A stretch of DNA of 64,000 nt from Epiperipatus broadwayi (taxonomy: Eukaryota; Onychophora; Udeonychophora; Euonychophora; Peripatidae), in assembly GCA_028023455.1 (NCBI GenBank), contig JAQFVV010006238.1:1989478-2053477 (forward strand), in the 5' to 3' direction. The position numbers and the translations under genes are program-made. Of the stretch, positions 25,300-38,149 are shown in pieces. The number at the start of each line of letters is the position of its first letter. The stretch's first letter is position 1. The notes below the pieces were generated by a model. It was not told where the DNA came from. It searched no databases and saw only the letters and a program-made list of their open reading frames with translations.

Positions 25300-25710
25300 A
25301 AAAAAATATATTTTGAGTTTCCACTCTAAAGCAAGCTGGCCAATAACGATGGAAATAAACACTGTCCACAGAGAAAAGTCATCATCACCAATAAGAACAG
25401 CACCAAGCCAGGCAAGATTTTCTGGAATTTGATGATAAGAATTCACAAAGATATCAAAAGAAAACTTTGAAGTTGAGATTTAGATTTGGATTGCTTTTTC
25501 TGATTGTGTGTTATTTAAATATATTTATAAGTGTATTGCAGATCTCCAAAATGTAGGGGTCAGCAATAATTTATGTTTCCCTTGTTTGCACCAGCTGAGG
25601 CAGTCTCCACAGTATGATGGTTCTGGAAACTGGCCAGCAACAGACTTGTCTCCGCATAAAACAATATGAAATGGAAAGAACTTTGAATTGTGTGATGCAT
25701 AAGCCATGGG
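25300..25710 (-). other. Coding-like segments, unknown protein
   Basis: Two pieces on the minus strand have richer composition and better codon texture than their surroundings. The first (25707-25525, 60 codons from ATG) has several Cys (around SYCGDCLSWCKQ) and ends in a stop. The second (about 25480-25300) has no start but an open frame including ENLAWLGAVLIGDDD and a hydrophobic LWTVFISIVIG, like a membrane segment. A possible acceptor (AAATTCCAG) precedes it near 25420. I do not recognise the family, and no good donor joins the two. They may be exon remnants, a transposon fragment or chance. Confidence 0.25.
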
Positions 25711-28517
25711 AAGTATGAACTTTAATAATCTAATAACTTTTCAAATACTTTAATAATTGAAGAACTTTTTAAATACTTAAATGTAAATGGTACCTAACCC
25801 GTAAAGTCTCTTATCTGATTAAGCAAAAACTTAAATTATTTGTTATATTTTCTTTTAATATATTTGCTAGTATTATCATTTCCGTTTGCATAATTTCTTT
25901 TAAATTAATTTAAAAGTAAGCATAAATGGCTGCATAGATTCATAAGATTATGTTAGTTTAAGATGTGTTAATTTTGGGATAATTGTTTCGTAATTAAATC
26001 GGTGCTGGTGGGTAGATCTATGGATGTTTTATGTCAATGTAATCTGAGTAGATACATTGGATACTCGTTCCCTTGTACTGCATTAGCATACAGTGCATAA
26101 TACCCACCTGAATGTATGGGCCAAAAGTGTAGCCATCACATTGTTAATGGTTGTAGACATTTCCTACACCATTGATTTTCTTTTTCTCTGGTTGGGACAG
26201 TAAGCTGTCAAAGACCGCTATCCCCTTTTACAGAGCATCTCATATATGTATATATATATTTCAAGAATTTATTTTTTGTATCACCAATTGGGCAGTGAAT
26301 CATTCCTATCTCTTGGTGAGGTTTATTAATGATCATGGGGAAGATGCTCATTCCTTTCCACCATGATTCATTATTTCTCTAATATCATCCTACAGATGTA
26401 AATTCCTGTTAGCATGGCTGTTATGTTAATAATCTCATTTTGCATTGGTTACATCGATATATCAGTAAGCTAGCATTGGTTTAAATGTGAGATTTTAGCC
26501 TAAGTTTAAAAGGGATTGGGTTGGTTATATGCCTAATCTATATAGCATATTCATTCACACTTAGTAAAATATTAAAATTGTATTAAATCTATTAAATGCT
26601 TCCATCTGTGCATATAATTTAAATCAAATATATTCACTAGTTAATTTAATTTTCTAAAAAAATTTTTTCAGTGTATGTGTGTAATAATAAAATGTTTTGT
26701 TTAATTAAATTTTGGCAGTAATTCATTTTATATATTTTATTAATATTTAGAATTAAGAATTAGAAATTTCAATATACAGTATGAACTTTAAGTTCAGCTT
26801 CTCTCTAAGCTAATGACTGGGGCTTTCGGTTTTATAAAAGAGTACCCTCTCCCGTGCATATCTGGCCACTATATAAATTTTCTAGGTTCCAATAACCTAG
26901 TGGCACCTTGGTATGGCAGATTAGATTAGGGAGGTTCCGTCGACTGTTATAATACTGTCAAGTCATTGTCAACCACATCATGCATGAATTAATGCACTTG
27001 AAGAGCGACCAATTATATAGCCCAAAATTTATGATTTGTGGGTCAGTTTGCCATTGTTGATAGTCTAATGTCTTACAAACTCCCAACCATAAAATCATTC
27101 ATTTATTTTATAATCAACTCTGTGAATCACATTATTCAAAAATGGCTTCTTTTTTTTGGGGGGGGGGGGATCTTTCTAATTTTTAATAATATATTACTTG
27201 TGTATGATTGACTGCTTTCATTTTTAATTATTGGATTACGTAAAACAAGCATAGGCATTGAGCTTTTACTATGTATTCAAATTTTTAGAGTAATTATATT
27301 ATGACATAAAAAGATATATTGTAGCCAAAATAATATAAATTCAAGTGGAATGTCCATGGACTCTCTTGTTTTTGTTAGTTTATAACATTTTCGAAACCTT
27401 AATTTTAAAAAAAAATGTGAGGTCATTTTTTATTTTTAATATCAAGGTTTAGGAAATCACAGAATAATATCTTTTTTGACTGTTAGAAAATAGTTAAGAT
27501 TGGAATACCCTTAGAATTAGATGTCTTTAATATTGTTTTCCTAGATTTGGAAGTATGACAAAGGTCAATCGGTGCAAATTTTTTTAATATAATGATAATG
27601 CTTTTGCCTGTTATTTTTACAATTCTGAATTCAAATCCAAACCAAGTTTACTTAAATTTTTTAAATAGTCTGGAGCTTTTTTTAAAGACAAGTCACCTAA
27701 CATCTGATATTAGTTATTAAATGAATATCTAAATATTTTTAATTAATTGATAAAATGAAAAAGGAAATCCATTTATTCTTATTATTAAGAAATTGATGAT
27801 CTTGATGAGTATTAGCATATCCTCTATTCCTTTATGATGTTTGTAGTGCAGTGAATTATTTAAAATTTATTTTGCTTTATTTTATAATTTGCATAGTAGC
27901 ATTAATTAATCCATCTTGTACTATGATGTTCAGGAGCCATTAAAGTAATCATAAATAATTAATGGATTTCTTAATTAGTTTTTAATTACTGGTTATCTTA
28001 GTTATAGGTATTACCTCACTATATCAAGCAGGCATCTTTTTTTAATTATTATCTGCCATTAATGACTTTTATATCTACAGCTTGGATAGCGTTATATAAT
28101 TTAAATATCTACTGGATTGCTATATTTTTTATGGTGTTGTCTTGAGAAAAACCATTAGTCAGAAACTAGTATTGGACCTGTTTAACACTTCTAATTCATT
28201 GATTATTTATGCTTCCGTAGATGACTCTGAATTTGTAAGATTACTTAATTCTATCAAATACAGACTAATTGTAAGTGCTTGAATTAATTTGTTTTGGGTA
28301 CACATAATTTAGTTATTCATCTTTTGATTATTATATTGACCTGAACAATTCTGATCTTTATTTTTAAAGATGTGATCTTATATCTATATATTTTGTTGTA
28401 ATTCTTCAAAAAACTTATCCATAACATGTTTTTATTTCTGTATTTTTTGTTTCTCATAATTTTAATGTCTTCACTCTCAATATTTAATTCAGCTGATATT
28501 TTTCTTGCCTTAATTGT
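25711..28517. other. AT-rich spacer, nothing recognised
   Basis: There is a 10-G run near 27161-27170. The ORF at 26172-26366 has no recognisable motif. No gene or element is identified. Confidence 0.4.
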
Positions 28518-28773
28518 TAACCAGTTTTATAACAGACAAAACTCTCCATTCAGTAGTACCATGCAGTACAAGCCAGAGTAATCAATGGATGTCAGAAGGC
28601 TTGTGCATAAAATCCCTATTTAGTGACTACTCATCCAATATCCCCAAACTAGTTTCTGGCTTGTGGCCTTCATCAGTGAGGAGCCTTGAATCTGAGAGCA
28701 TTGTTTTAATAACAGTTATGAGCAAACATAAATGTTGATCATGTGATGTTTGATGATTTAATAACTAGTTTTA
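28518..28773 (-). mobile_element. Hammerhead-bearing element, 12-bp target duplication (one mismatch)
   Basis: The element at 28530-28761 is flanked by TAACCAGTTTTA (28518-28529) and TAACTAGTTTTA (28762-28773). It is mostly one antisense unit with an intact ribozyme. It ends with ATAACAGTTATGAGCAAAC and then GATCATGTGATGTTTGATG, which is the element's 3' end joined in the opposite orientation. At 232 bp it is a compact member. Confidence 0.75.
28635..28689 (-). ncRNA. Hammerhead ribozyme, cleavage site GTT
   Basis: Minus-strand copy with CTGATGA, stem II AGGC/GCCA around CACAA, GAAA, then ACTAGTT. The cleavage base is T (at 28647), which is allowed under the NUH rule though usually slower than C. 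Stem I TCCTCA/TGGGGA is fully paired. Distal stem I is nearly complete, with one changed base. Confidence 0.75.
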
Positions 28774-28806
28774 AGTGTGATGTTTTACTTAATTCCTCAT
28801 TTCTTA

Positions 28807-28945
28807 CATTGTGGTTTAATGCAGTGGTAGAATATCAGGTTCTGGAATAAAGTCCTTGGATTAATTCCAATACTGACTCTTCCAGCACTTAAACTTCTGA
28901 ATTCCTGAGCAAGAAAACCATATGATTGTTTATTTAAACCTTTAT
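28807..28945 (+). repeat. tRNA-derived SINE (shared-tail family)
   Basis: The head has GCAGTGGTAGAATATCAGGT (A box) and CTTGGATTAATTCC (B box). The tail GAATTCCTGAGCAAGAAAACC precedes ATATGATTGTTTATTTAAA. Confidence 0.65.
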
Positions 28946-29324
28946 TGACAATTTGATTTTGAAATCTATTGCCTGATTTATATTAAGCTGTATTCATCCT
29001 TTTCGTTTTAAATATAAGCATCGGAAATATATTCTAATCTTTTATTTTTATTTGTAAAAGTAGTATTATTAGTATATTAAGGTCATTTTTTCATCAATAT
29101 TGAATCCAAAATATCTTTTTTTAATTTTTTTTTTTTTTTTTAGTATTTTTTTTTTTTTTTGCTTATAATAATAAACTTAATTTATTTTTTTATTTGTGTA
29201 AAATAAGTATTTATTTCATTATTATGTTGACATAAACAATATAATGTAATGGATAAGAATTTCAAGATAAAATGCTCAAAGAATAGACTTGATTAAGAAG
29301 TAGTCATGCGATAGTATCTTGTAA

Positions 29325-29425
29325 CATGGTTTGGCATAGTAGGTAAAGCCTCTGATAGGGATTGGGAGGTACCAAGATCAATTCTGGTGCTTCTTATTAA
29401 TTTTCGAACAATTATGTCATATGCA
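29325..29425 (+). repeat. Decayed tRNA-like SINE head
   Basis: GGTTTGGCATAGTAGGTAAAG (A box) is followed by CCAAGATCAATTCTGG (B box). The tail is weak (CGAACAATTATGTCATATG). Confidence 0.45.
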
Positions 29426-32400
29426 TTTTTTTAAAATCTTATAAATCTGAAATTAAATCCATACAATTTTTTAAAAACATTATAGTTTTAACTGTATATG
29501 TATATATTTGAGCAAAACTTTTTTTCATAAGACCTTTTTTATTTTTTAAAAATTCGAATGATATAAAAATATTTGCCTAATGCCAATTTTTATTTTCACT
29601 AAAATATATTTTTAAAATCTTAAATATTCTGTCATATTTGTATGCTATGTCTATAACCAAAATAGAAGCAAAAATGTATGCCTTAGTATGTCAATAGTCA
29701 AACCAGCCATAGGATAATAATAATTATTGTCAACTGCTAATACAATATTGTTTAATTTTAAATATTATGAACATATTGTTTTTTAGTAGAGGTTCAATGA
29801 GACTACAACATGAATGAATACTTTTAGTATATTCTATAATCTGCATAAAACAAAGAGTCCATTTCTAATAGCTTATTTTTAAAACCATCTATAAATGTAT
29901 TAAAAGCTATTTATACATCTTTTTTTTTTTTTTTAATTTATTTTATTATTGTTTTTGTAATTTTTTATTATTTATTTCATTTTTATATTATTTTATACTA
30001 AGTAGTCCTGTCTGTGTATGTGTTCTGTCTGTATATACAAATTTTCTGTGTATGTTTATGCCTCTGTCTACATGTTTGAATTTTGCTCTGCTGAAATTTC
30101 TTTTTTTGTTTTACCTGTTTTTTTGTTTGTAATGAAAAAAGTTTGATAAAATAAAAGATTTAATAAATAAGTTATTTTTGTTCAGGAGTTTCTTATTATG
30201 TCTATGTTCTTTTCTTAATCAGTCTTTTTCACATCTCATTATTAAATTATAATTTTTGTGATTTTTTTTTTTTAGTTTATAACTAAAAAATAAAATAAAA
30301 AATATGTAAAAAACGTTTTTTTTTTTAATAATTCTTTTATGTAAACAATATTAGTCGACTAAAAAGTAGAAAAATAACAGAGTAGTCTGACTAAAAAGTA
30401 TTTTTTTTTAAAAAAAAACCTTGAACCTCAAATGCCGCTTTGAAATGACAGTATTCCTGCTCTTTCCAATTGTTTTATAACAAGTCTAACTTCTTAAGAT
30501 CTCTGATATTTTTAAGAATGGAAAATTAACTGAGATTCAGTTTTAGTTGGATTACTTTGTTATTTTTCTACTTTTTAGTCATCTAGTACTGTTTACATAA
30601 AAGCATTATTTTTTTAAAATTTTTTTTTACGTACTATTTTATTATATATATCACTTTAAATATATTTATCATCATTGTTATTATCAGTAATTAGCCATTT
30701 ATTAACAAGTGACCTTTCTAGCTCCAGACAAGAAATAAATAATATAAAATGACAAAGAATAAAAGTGAAAAAATAAAAACAGAAGTAGGAGACAAATTGC
30801 TAGACATGTAAGAAAGAAGTGGAATATGATTGTACAGATACATAATACCATTATCGTAGATATTGCAGAGTCTAATAGATATCATGAGAAGCTCATAATA
30901 TCTGGGCGCCCAATAACCTTAGTGACTGAAGGCAAAAAAAAAAATCTAGATAAAATGAAGAAAAAAGTAATGATTATTAAGTCATTCATAAACGTTAATA
31001 ACCATCATTCATTGTTCATCTAATCATATATCTCTATATTGTGCTTCAAAATCAAATTATTTATATGTCATATTTATATATGACATACTAATCTTTTGCA
31101 AAGCATGTGCTTTAGTAGATATATCTCACAAATATAAGTGGAGTCCTAAGCACTGTTCTTCTTCTTATATCATTATGATTGTTAAAAATAGGCTATTCTT
31201 TATCTGATAAATTATCAGTGTTATGAGAGAATGAATTATGCACAAATTTGTTAAAAATAATTCTCCAATAGTTTAACTTGTGAGGTTTTATTATATGCAC
31301 ATTCAGACATTGTCCATCTAAGAAGTGATTATATATATATATACTAAGTGCAACATAAAATCTTATAAGTTATTTACATGATTATTAAAAATTATTATAC
31401 ATATTTTAAAATAATTATGAATGGCAAATTGTTTTCAATAAACATTTAAAATATTCTTTATTAATTTACAAATTATTATATTCTACTTAAACATAAACTT
31501 TAAATTTAATATAAAAATTAATAAAAATTTATTATATAAATGTTGTTTTATAGAAATATATTTCCACATAACAATCATTTTCAATAAATACTTAAATAAT
31601 TCTTAATTATTCTTTATCATCTTATATTCTGCTTAACCACACATATAAACTTTAAATTTAATACAACAGTTCAAATATATCTTTAATTTTTATTGATTTA
31701 TTTGCATAGTAATTTCCATTTATTTAATTTTCTATCTTTTTCTTATCTGCCATGATTTTATATTTACTAGAATATCAAATAGTATTAATTGATATACCAT
31801 ATTTATGATCAAATGATAAATTCATGCAGTAAAAGAAAACATAAAGGTGCTTGCATAAATGTGACATGTTTTCAAATGTTATTCTGTCGGACATGAACCA
31901 TTTCAGAGATATGACAAACAGATTTGCTTGTTTTTAACAAAAATTTACAATTTTTAAACAAAAAAATGTTAATACTAAATATACAATATTTGACTTTATC
32001 CTCCCATCCTAAATCCGAGTATATTATTAGTTTTCTCTTTAGCTGTATATCTTATGATGAATCGATTTACAGAACAGTGAAGTCTGAATTAATATAACAA
32101 AAGGAAGGCATTATTTTACAAATTCATTTAAATAATTCTTTGGAAATCTAACTTGTGAATTTTCTTAGTAACATATTTGAACTTGTTTGTTCCATAAATA
32201 GATCATTCTCAGCATTAAATATTTGATATGCCATAGAATTATTTATGTGCTCATTAAAAATCATTAGAGGCTTATGATGATTATGTTAATTGAAGATGAT
32301 TAGTAGATCATAAAAATTAGAACTTTTATTATTAATATGTAATTTCCCCCTACAAATTCAACATATATGTTTTATACAAATCATTAAGTTTTAATGAATC

Positions 32401-34120
32401 ATGTATTTAAATGTGGTATATATGGTTATTATATAATTTAACAGATAGTCTAAATTACGTGTTTTCCTAAAGGTTTGTGATGATGGTGTGTATTGTTAAT
32501 AACTTAGTTCCCATCTAGCTTGCTTTTTTTCCAATGTCCTGTGTGGATGGATCATTATTAGAGTGGCCAGTTTTAGAGTTCAAGTTCATGGATTACAGCC
32601 CATCTTTGTATCTTGAACAACTTACGAATTCTCAAGCAGTAAACCATTTGATTGTTATTTAAATTTGTGTTTTAAGTTAACAATACTCCATGTAAAACTA
32701 TACAAGTTTAATTCTTTTATGACAAATAATTTTCATCAAATTAAATTTGATGTAAAATGACTAAGTTGAAATTAAGTTGTTTTTTTTTTTAATACATTCA
32801 AACTGCGTTCAAATATTCAACAGTATAAACAAAATTATAGATTGCACAAAATTCCTTAAATAGTATAAGATAAAAATATAAAAAAACAATAAAAGCATCA
32901 GAGGGGTATAAAAAGGGAATGGTATAAAAAGGGAATGATCATAATAAGAATATTATTATAGTTTTTATCATTTAGATTGAAAATGCTTAGTTTTACAAAA
33001 AACCATCAATTAAATAATGGAAATTTCAGAATATCTGAGTAACAAATATTACCCCTCTAATTAGTCTCATAATTATTTAGCATACATTTTGCTATTTAGT
33101 CTTGTAATTTTGTAGTGGGTTTGAATGTGGCTCTTTAAATCTAATTTGAATTTTAAAAATGTATTTTTAGCATACTTATATTATATATATCTTCCAAAAT
33201 TAATATTTTCAAAAATAGTTTTAATGTTGTTGATTTAAAAAGAACATAAACACATACTTGTAATTATATGTTGTGTTATTTCCATTGTCTGGCTGAATAT
33301 TAATGTTTTTAGAAAAATTCAAACTTTTTTTATACTTTTCCAAATATTCAACTGTATAAAATAAAATTTTTGAGTATTTTCTCTTTTTTGGATGTTGCTG
33401 GACTGATTAATAACTGTTAAGTATTGTACCAGTAGTCAGTAGATGTTCGAAGACTATATTTAAGATGATGCTGTAATTATTTAGGCTATTCTGACAAACA
33501 CAATTTTTTTTTTTTTTGAAAAAGCAAACAAACCACTAAATGTTTTGATGTAAAAAAAATTAAGTATTTGCTTAGTTCAATAACTCTACCATCCAAGAGT
33601 GCATTTTTTCTTGCTAAAAGGAGTAGAAAAACTTGTTTTTTTACAAGCATTTTTATTAGTTTTGTAAAAAAAACATTTCTTTTCATAATATTTTTGATAT
33701 GCTGTAGATAATCATTTGTGATTGTTTTTTTCCCAGCAAACAGTTTGAAAATGCATTTTGCTGTACCCTTCACTGTGATCAACTCATGTTTATTGTTAGT
33801 ACCTTCTATAAATATGAATAATAAGAATAAGAAAAAATTAGCCAAAAAAAGATAGAAATGTAAAGTTTTAGATGTTAATGCTCTTTCTGATCAAAGATTG
33901 TTAAGAAGATAAAAGATGAAACTTAGTAGTAATTTTAGTGCAAGACTAGAGGTATAACTTATAAATAAAAAAATATTATACTTAATTATAGTACATCATG
34001 TTTGCTAAACTTATATTTACTAAATTTAAGCCAATGAGAAGAGTAAATTTCTGCTTATAATGTAATTAGTAAAAGTAAATAAAGTAAGCCATGTGATGTG
34101 CTGGTAGATTTTTTACATCT
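29426..34120. other. AT-rich spacer with one SINE and repeats
   Basis: It holds the SINE at 32535-32665, family-B pieces near 32780 and 33290, and a tandem copy of GGTATAAAAAGGGAAT at 32906-32938. The 119-codon ORF on the minus strand at 33486-33845 is Lys- and Phe-rich without a motif. It lies in a poly-T-rich stretch and I do not consider it a gene. Confidence 0.4.
32535..32665 (+). repeat. tRNA-derived SINE (shared-tail family)
   Basis: The decayed head (ATTAGAGTGGCCAGTTTTAG, then CATGGATTACAGCCC) is followed by the tail AATTCTCAAGCAGTAAACCATTTGATTG. Confidence 0.55.
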
Positions 34121-34134
34121 TTGCCAAAATGCGA

Positions 34135-34340
34135 AGGTTGCCTGCAGTTTTACCTAGTGCTATCTATTGTAAGCTTGACTAACTGATGGATACCAGATAG
34201 TATAGTGCCACTAGATATCCATGTTCAGTTCTATTTCTGGATTTTGCCTTAATCAGTGAAGACTAGAATTCAAATCTGGATGCACTTATGCATCCAGAAG
34301 ATCTTATTTCTTTGTACTATTCATGCTAATAATTCGAAAT
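34135..34340 (-). mobile_element. Distant relative of the hammerhead family
   Basis: On the minus strand, 34270 to 34219 reads CTTCA, CTGATTA, AGGC-AAAA-TCCA, GAAA, TAGAAC. This lines up with the ribozyme of the 9-28 kb elements, but G8 is changed to T and the cleavage dinucleotide is lost. Flanking parts also align (GGATACCAGATAG with GGATGCCAGAAGG, and GTGCCACTAG with GTGCCACTCAG). It is an older or separate subfamily and is inactive. Confidence 0.5.
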
Positions 34341-34526
34341 TTTAAAAAACCCTAAGGTTTTAAATCCAGGTGATTCATCAAGTCAATTTTCATGTGTTTT
34401 AGAGACTTCAGTTGTATAATAACATTGTACCTCTTTATTCTGTGGTTGCAATGTTTAAAGTCAACAACATCACATTTATTTTATATGTTTGTTTATATGC
34501 TTCCAAGAGCAATTAATTTCTGTATA

Positions 34527-36759
34527 CTCTAGAGCATGGGTGGGCAATTGTTTTGGCTCGGATGGCCACTTTGTGGAAGCAGAGGTTAGCAGAGGATTTC
34601 ACCTTCTAAAATGATTGTATTAATTAATTAACTTTGCTTTTTAGAAAAGGTATAAATTGTACCATAAAAATCAATAAATATAAATTAAATAAAATAGTGG
34701 CAGTTTAATGAGACAAATGTACCCTATCACACTTTTGTACAAAGTTTTTGAAATCAGGAGTGAGATTGCTTGTTGAGATTCTCATCACAGCCTGCAAGTT
34801 AATTTCTGTCAAAGAACATCTATATTTACTCTTGTTGATCTTCAAGCAAGAAAACTTTACTTATCAATATATGTACACCCAAATACAGAAAACATTTTCC
34901 CAGCAAATTTGTTCATGCTTGGAAATTTTTCATCAGACAAAGATTTGTAAAAGTCAACTAATATCACAGCATTAAACATATCTTTCACAGTGTCATCTGA
35001 CTGCATGTCAATAAGTTCAAGCTGCAGCTCCTCAGTTATTGTGTCAATATCAGTAGTGATGGGATAAAAGAGCAAATTGAATGTAGGCTCAATTTTCTTG
35101 AAGTCCTGAAATCTTCTTATAACCTTGTCCTCCAAACGCTGCAGATTATCCCTATTCTTAGCAGAAACACTTTCAGGCACTTTGTTTTCATAATAAAGGG
35201 AAATGACAAAAAATTGCCTTCACCTGCTTGCCTTGCAAATAGACCTAGTTTTGCTTTGAATGATTTTACATGCTTCCACATTAAAGTGTAAACAACCCCT
35301 TTACCTGCAATGTCACATTCAGTTCATTCAATTTCTCAAATACATCAGCTGCAAACATAATCTCATATGTCCACTTCTCAAATCCTATTTTTGTACTAAA
35401 ATCATGAGATATCTCATTTGTGTCTGGAAATAAGAGGATTCCATTCTGCAATGCCCAGACTCTTTTTATCATTTTGGCCAGGCTCAAACACCTCTCATTG
35501 TTGTGGTAAATTACATCTTCATATTCTGCCTGCACATCCTCAAAAAAAGATTTCAACTAATGATGGTGGAGTGCCCTTGCTCTGATTGTGTTCACCACAC
35601 TAACAATAGGATCTACCACATTCTTTAAGTCCAGTGCAGCTATACAAAAGCTCTCCTGATGCAAAATGCAATGAAAAGCCAAGATATCACTGTCTGTGTC
35701 TCGTGCTTGTAACTTGTTTTTTAAAAGCTTAACCATACCTACATTTTGTCCACTAAAATCTCTGGCCCTCCAAGACAAGCCACTTTTCTCCACACAAATC
35801 ACAGCACACTTGAGCAATTGCTGATCAGTGGTTGTATTTTTCATTGATTTTGGGCCAAGTAATTCCTCTGTGATGATGAAGTTTTCATTAATTCCCCGGG
35901 TAAAGATGAGTAATTGTGCAGTGTCTTTATTATGTGTGTGTTCATCCCGTGCCAAAGAAAACCAAACAAAATCTTTGCTCGCAGTCTTCAGCTGTTCTGT
36001 GAGTTTGTTACTAATTGAGTCAATGTATCACACTACAGTCCTTCTTGACAATGAAATGCTTTCAAATTTGCTTCTCACATCAAGACACAATAGACTTGCA
36101 CACTCTACCATACACTGCTTAATAGACTCGCCATCCAAATTAGGCTTGTTGCATTTAGCAAGGTTGTAGGCTACCATGAAACTTGCTTCTGTAGCACTAT
36201 TTTGAAGTGTTGATTGCTTTGTAAATAGTGTTTGATGCTTCTTCAGCCTTTTCACTCACTCCATAGCTTTTATTTCATGAAAATTTGCAGTCAAATTCGC
36301 TATGTTTTGTTTCATGGTATCATTTCAGATTATACTCTTTAAATATGGCTATCATTTCATGACACAATAAACATACTGCTTTTATTCCCTGTATTACCAA
36401 AGAAATATTTGTTTGTTCATTCTTCTTTAAACACATGACATTCATCACTGATTTTACATTTTTTCGGAGGGTTCATAGTTTCATTAAAGTTGGAAAATTT
36501 ATATCTTTACTGTTGCAAAGACAAAATTGAAATTAACCAGATCAAACGGAAAAGCACTGTGCATCATATCTACACTGTGCATACATATTGATGTAGCTGT
36601 TTTAGTGGAAAATATGAGATGAATCTTCAGTCACACACTGGAAGGAAATCTTGGTTTAAGGCGGATTTTTCTGAGTGTCTTGGCAGGCCACAAAAAACTC
36701 TTTCTGGTCTGCATCTGGCCCTTGGGCCACTATTTGTTTTTCCCACCCCTGCTCTAGAG
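34527..36759 (-). mobile_element. Complete hAT transposon with perfect 8-bp target duplication
   Basis: The element at 34535-36751 (2217 bp) is flanked by CTCTAGAG on both sides (34527-34534 and 36752-36759). The ends are CATGGGTGGGCAA on the left and, reversed, CAGGGGTGGGAAA on the right, with TTTTGGC and GGCC blocks inside. These match hAT/Charlie-type ends (CAGGGGTGGGCAAA). The single transposase gene runs on the minus strand. Good ends, a perfect duplication and a fairly readable transposase indicate a moderately recent insertion. Confidence 0.92.
34705..36476 (-). pseudogene. hAT transposase, GTF2IRD2/EPM2AIP1-like, broken
   Basis: It cuts and pastes the element. In order on the minus strand: a possible start (MNPPKKCK, 36476), a BED zinc finger (VCLLCHEM then YHETKH, about 36390-36290), and FTKQSTLQNSATEASF (about 36230). 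The catalytic core includes SLARDEHTH and TAQLLIFTRGI (about 35960-35900), then FHCILHQESFC (about 35660) and VEKSGLSWRA. The C-terminal dimerisation region has ELQLELIDMQ and VDFYKSL (about 35010-34950) and ends near NLTPDFKNF before a stop at 34705. There are frameshifts or stops near 36410, 36330, 36240, 36026, 35556, 35280 and 34860. It resembles the vertebrate GTF2IRD2 C-terminal domain, itself of hAT origin. It cannot make full-length protein. Confidence 0.88.
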
Positions 36760-37571
36760 CCATCTACCATAAGTTTGAAGAATTAAAGTATACCTTATGG
36801 TATAGTGTTGTTTTCAAATTTGTAATACTACTGAATAGAATAAGGATAACTGCTCTTGAAAACATATGAAAACATTTAAATAAGCTCATGTGAAAGTTTT
36901 CTAATATTTTTTTGCTTGAAGAAAAATTAAAAATATGTAGTTACTAACTAATCATATGTTTATAATTATACAAGCAAGTTGGTTTGAGTACAAAGCCTTA
37001 AAATGATATGAATTTCAGATTATTAAATGCAGTAAGAGGTAAAGGTGATTTCTCAATGAGTAACTGAAAATCCTGCTTCTTACTTAAGATGTCTAAACAC
37101 AAGAAACTAGTTTGAGAATGTTTGTATAAGTTTAAACTTAGTAGATTCCATTGTTTATTGAAAATTGATAGAGCTGGAATAAATAGAGCAAATTCTTGAA
37201 CCTTGAGTTTCAGAATCGGTCACTTTAATATTGTATTCAAGTCTTTCTATTTATAATTAAACATTAGTTCTTTTATTTTTAAAGACAGAATTAATATACT
37301 CAGATATTAATTTTCAGTAAAATATATATGTACTTTTTTCACAATTTTTTTTTAAATTGTGAAGATTAAGATACAAAAGTGTGAAATTCCAGCACACAAT
37401 TTCTATATAAATAAGAAATTCGTAATGCCAGATGTATGTAGTCTTAGTACCAATCTGAGTTTGGTTCAAAGTTTTGTCATGTTTGAATATCACTAAGGCC
37501 TAAACTATATGAGTAATTACCATATATTTTAATTTAAAAATTTTAGTTAATTGTATTACGTGATCATTGCT
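36760..37571. other. AT-rich spacer, nothing recognised
   Basis: No gene or repeat is identified. Confidence 0.4.
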
Positions 37572-37710
37572 GGGTAGTGTGGTGCAATGTTAGAGTGGTG
37601 AATTTCAGAATTCAGAGTCCATGGATTGTGACCTAACATATTTCACTTTCTGTGTATGAACTTCTAATGAACTCCTGAGTAATAAACCATTTGTTTTTTA
37701 TTATTAAATA
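37572..37710 (+). repeat. tRNA-derived SINE (shared-tail family)
   Basis: The A-box-like GGTGCAATGTTAGAGTGGTG and the B-box region GTCCATGGATTGTGACC are followed by the well-kept tail AACTCCTGAGTAATAAACC and a short A/T-rich end. Confidence 0.65.
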
Positions 37711-38149
37711 TTCTTGTTATTTAAACTAAAGTATAATAAACAAAGCATCATATGACTTTCTGTGCTTACTATCTATTTCAGGACCATCTGTTGTAAGCTT
37801 AATTAATTAATAAGAAAACAGATAGCAATGCCACATTCAAATTTCCAGATCTTTGTGAAGAATTCCAGTAATCAGAAGCTATTCTGGAAACTGGGATATG
37901 ACCCTGTCATCTGGTATCCATGATTACTCAAATTTTACATTTTTAAATTACTATTCGAAATACAAATTGAGAATAGTTAGTCTAATAGGAGAAAACTAGT
38001 CATGTTATTCTGTCTGCCATCTGTTGAAGCTTATGTAATCAAAAAACAGTACATATGTGCAAACTGATTTGTTTATTTAAGTAGAGGAACTTGAACTCAG
38101 AATTATTCAGTCTATTCCTTTATCCACTCCATCTCAAGCAATTGATACA

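Noticed and set aside
33486-33845. 119-codon minus-strand ORF as a protein
   Set aside because: Low-complexity Lys/Phe/Leu translation in a poly-A/T region, with no motif and no codon bias.
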